Of a stretch of DNA of 6,599 bases, positions 6,089 through 6,599 are shown one piece after another. Both the position numbers and the translations under genes were made by a program. The notes under the pieces are model-generated. The model made no database searches. It was not told the origin of the DNA and saw nothing but the letters and a program-made list of their open reading frames with translations. The stretch spans positions 1-6,599 of the forward strand of contig CAKVBE010000054.1 of assembly GCA_934725005.1 (NCBI GenBank). Reading direction: 5' to 3'. This DNA is from an uncultured Rickettsiales bacterium (GTDB lineage Bacteria > Pseudomonadota > Alphaproteobacteria > Rickettsiales > UBA1997). Numbering within the stretch: the stretch's first letter is position 1; the number at the start of each line of letters is the position of its first letter.

Positions 6089-6599
6089 ATGGCTTTTTTG
6101 AGGTCTGTTGTATTTTTCATAGTCTTTATTTTATCTACTATATTCCTTTCATTAATTATGGTTGTTGCTACTATAATAAGAAACAACAAATTGATTTGTA
6201 GAATTACATCAGACTGGACAAAATTAACAATATTTTTCTTAAAATATATATGTAAGATTGATTATAAAGTTGAAGGAATTGAAAATTTGCCAGATAGTAG
6301 TGAAAATTACCTAGTTGTTAGTAAGCATCAATCCACTTGGGAAACATATTTTTTATACTACTTCTTTGAGAATAGGGCGTCATTTGTGTTGAAAAAAGAG
6401 TTGTTAAGTGTTCCTGTAATAGGTTACGGTCTTAAGAAAACTGGTCATATAGCGATAGATAGAAAAGCTGGGGGTTCCGCAATGAAAAAATTGATAAAAG
6501 ATGCTGAACGATTAATTAATAAAGAACATAGAAAAATAGTAATTTTTCCACAGGGAACTAGAACACCTATAAACGGAACTACTAAAGACTATCCATATA
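6089..6599 (+). CDS. plsC: 1-acyl-sn-glycerol-3-phosphate acyltransferase, 3'-truncated by window edge
   Basis: Transfers an acyl group to the sn-2 position of lysophosphatidic acid to make phosphatidic acid, the precursor of membrane phospholipids; acts at the inner membrane. The first 170 codons are present and the frame is open to the window end. Seen: a hydrophobic N-terminal anchor (about 6-30); the catalytic motif HQSTWE (80-85), an HX4E version of the family's HX4D; the acyl-acceptor motif region GHIAIDR (119-125); and FPQGTR at 153-158, corresponding to the usual FPEGTR. The KHQSTWET and FPQGTRTP forms are, as I recall, common in proteobacterial and particularly alphaproteobacterial PlsC, so they are probably functional variants. 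The final conserved Pro-containing block lies beyond the window. The start is chosen from GAGGA four bases upstream and an in-frame stop at 6068-6070. It stands apart from mrdA by 191 nt, with a terminator and a candidate promoter between. Confidence 0.93.
   Translation, partial: MAFLRSVVFFIVFILSTIFLSLIMVVATIIRNNKLICRITSDWTKLTIFFLKYICKIDYKVEGIENLPDSSENYLVVSKHQSTWETYFLYYFFENRASFVLKKELLSVPVIGYGLKKTGHIAIDRKAGGSAMKKLIKDAERLINKEHRKIVIFPQGTRTPINGTTKDYPY

Overview
The window comes from an AT-rich bacterial genome (mid-to-upper 20s % GC by eye). Most start codons lack a clear Shine-Dalgarno sequence, and the standard code is used: TGA terminates mrdA while Trp is written TGG. The C-terminal style of the peptide deformylase, the shikimate kinase N-terminus and the acyltransferase motifs look alphaproteobacterial. 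Low GC, slightly eroded proteins, dispersed housekeeping genes and a sizeable non-coding gap suggest a host-associated or reduced-genome alphaproteobacterium of Rickettsiales/Holosporales type. That placement is inference; no marker here fixes it.

Layout. (1) 1-1693, + strand: the 3' part of def (peptide deformylase, truncated by the window edge), followed 4 nt later by a gspF/pilC-type inner-membrane platform protein with no other secretion or pilus genes in view. (2) 1694-2262: a 569-nt stretch with no convincing gene. It holds a probable gspF terminator, a second hairpin, a locally GC-richer patch with short open frames on both strands, and a strong hairpin at 2080-2110 best read as the terminator of the leftward tsaB gene. 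(3) 2263-2877, - strand: tsaB, a diverged member of the tRNA t6A-modification machinery. (4) 2878-2994: an AT-rich divergent promoter region with a T9A6 tract. (5) 2995-5897, + strand: a tightly packed aroK-mreD-mrdA unit (gaps of 5 and 3 nt) closed by a good rho-independent terminator at 5913-5940. (6) 6089 to the window end: the N-terminal 170 codons of plsC, with its own candidate promoter and the clearest ribosome binding site of any gene here.

Working together: mreD and mrdA belong to the Rod (elongasome) system for lateral-wall peptidoglycan synthesis, so the cell is probably rod-shaped with a wall. aroK supplies the aromatic/chorismate pathway, plsC makes phosphatidic acid for membranes, def matures nascent proteins and tsaB supports tRNA modification. 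Almost everything is housekeeping. I found no convincing evidence of a new system. The items most worth a second look are the orphan GspF, the structured gap before tsaB, and the active-site substitutions in AroK.
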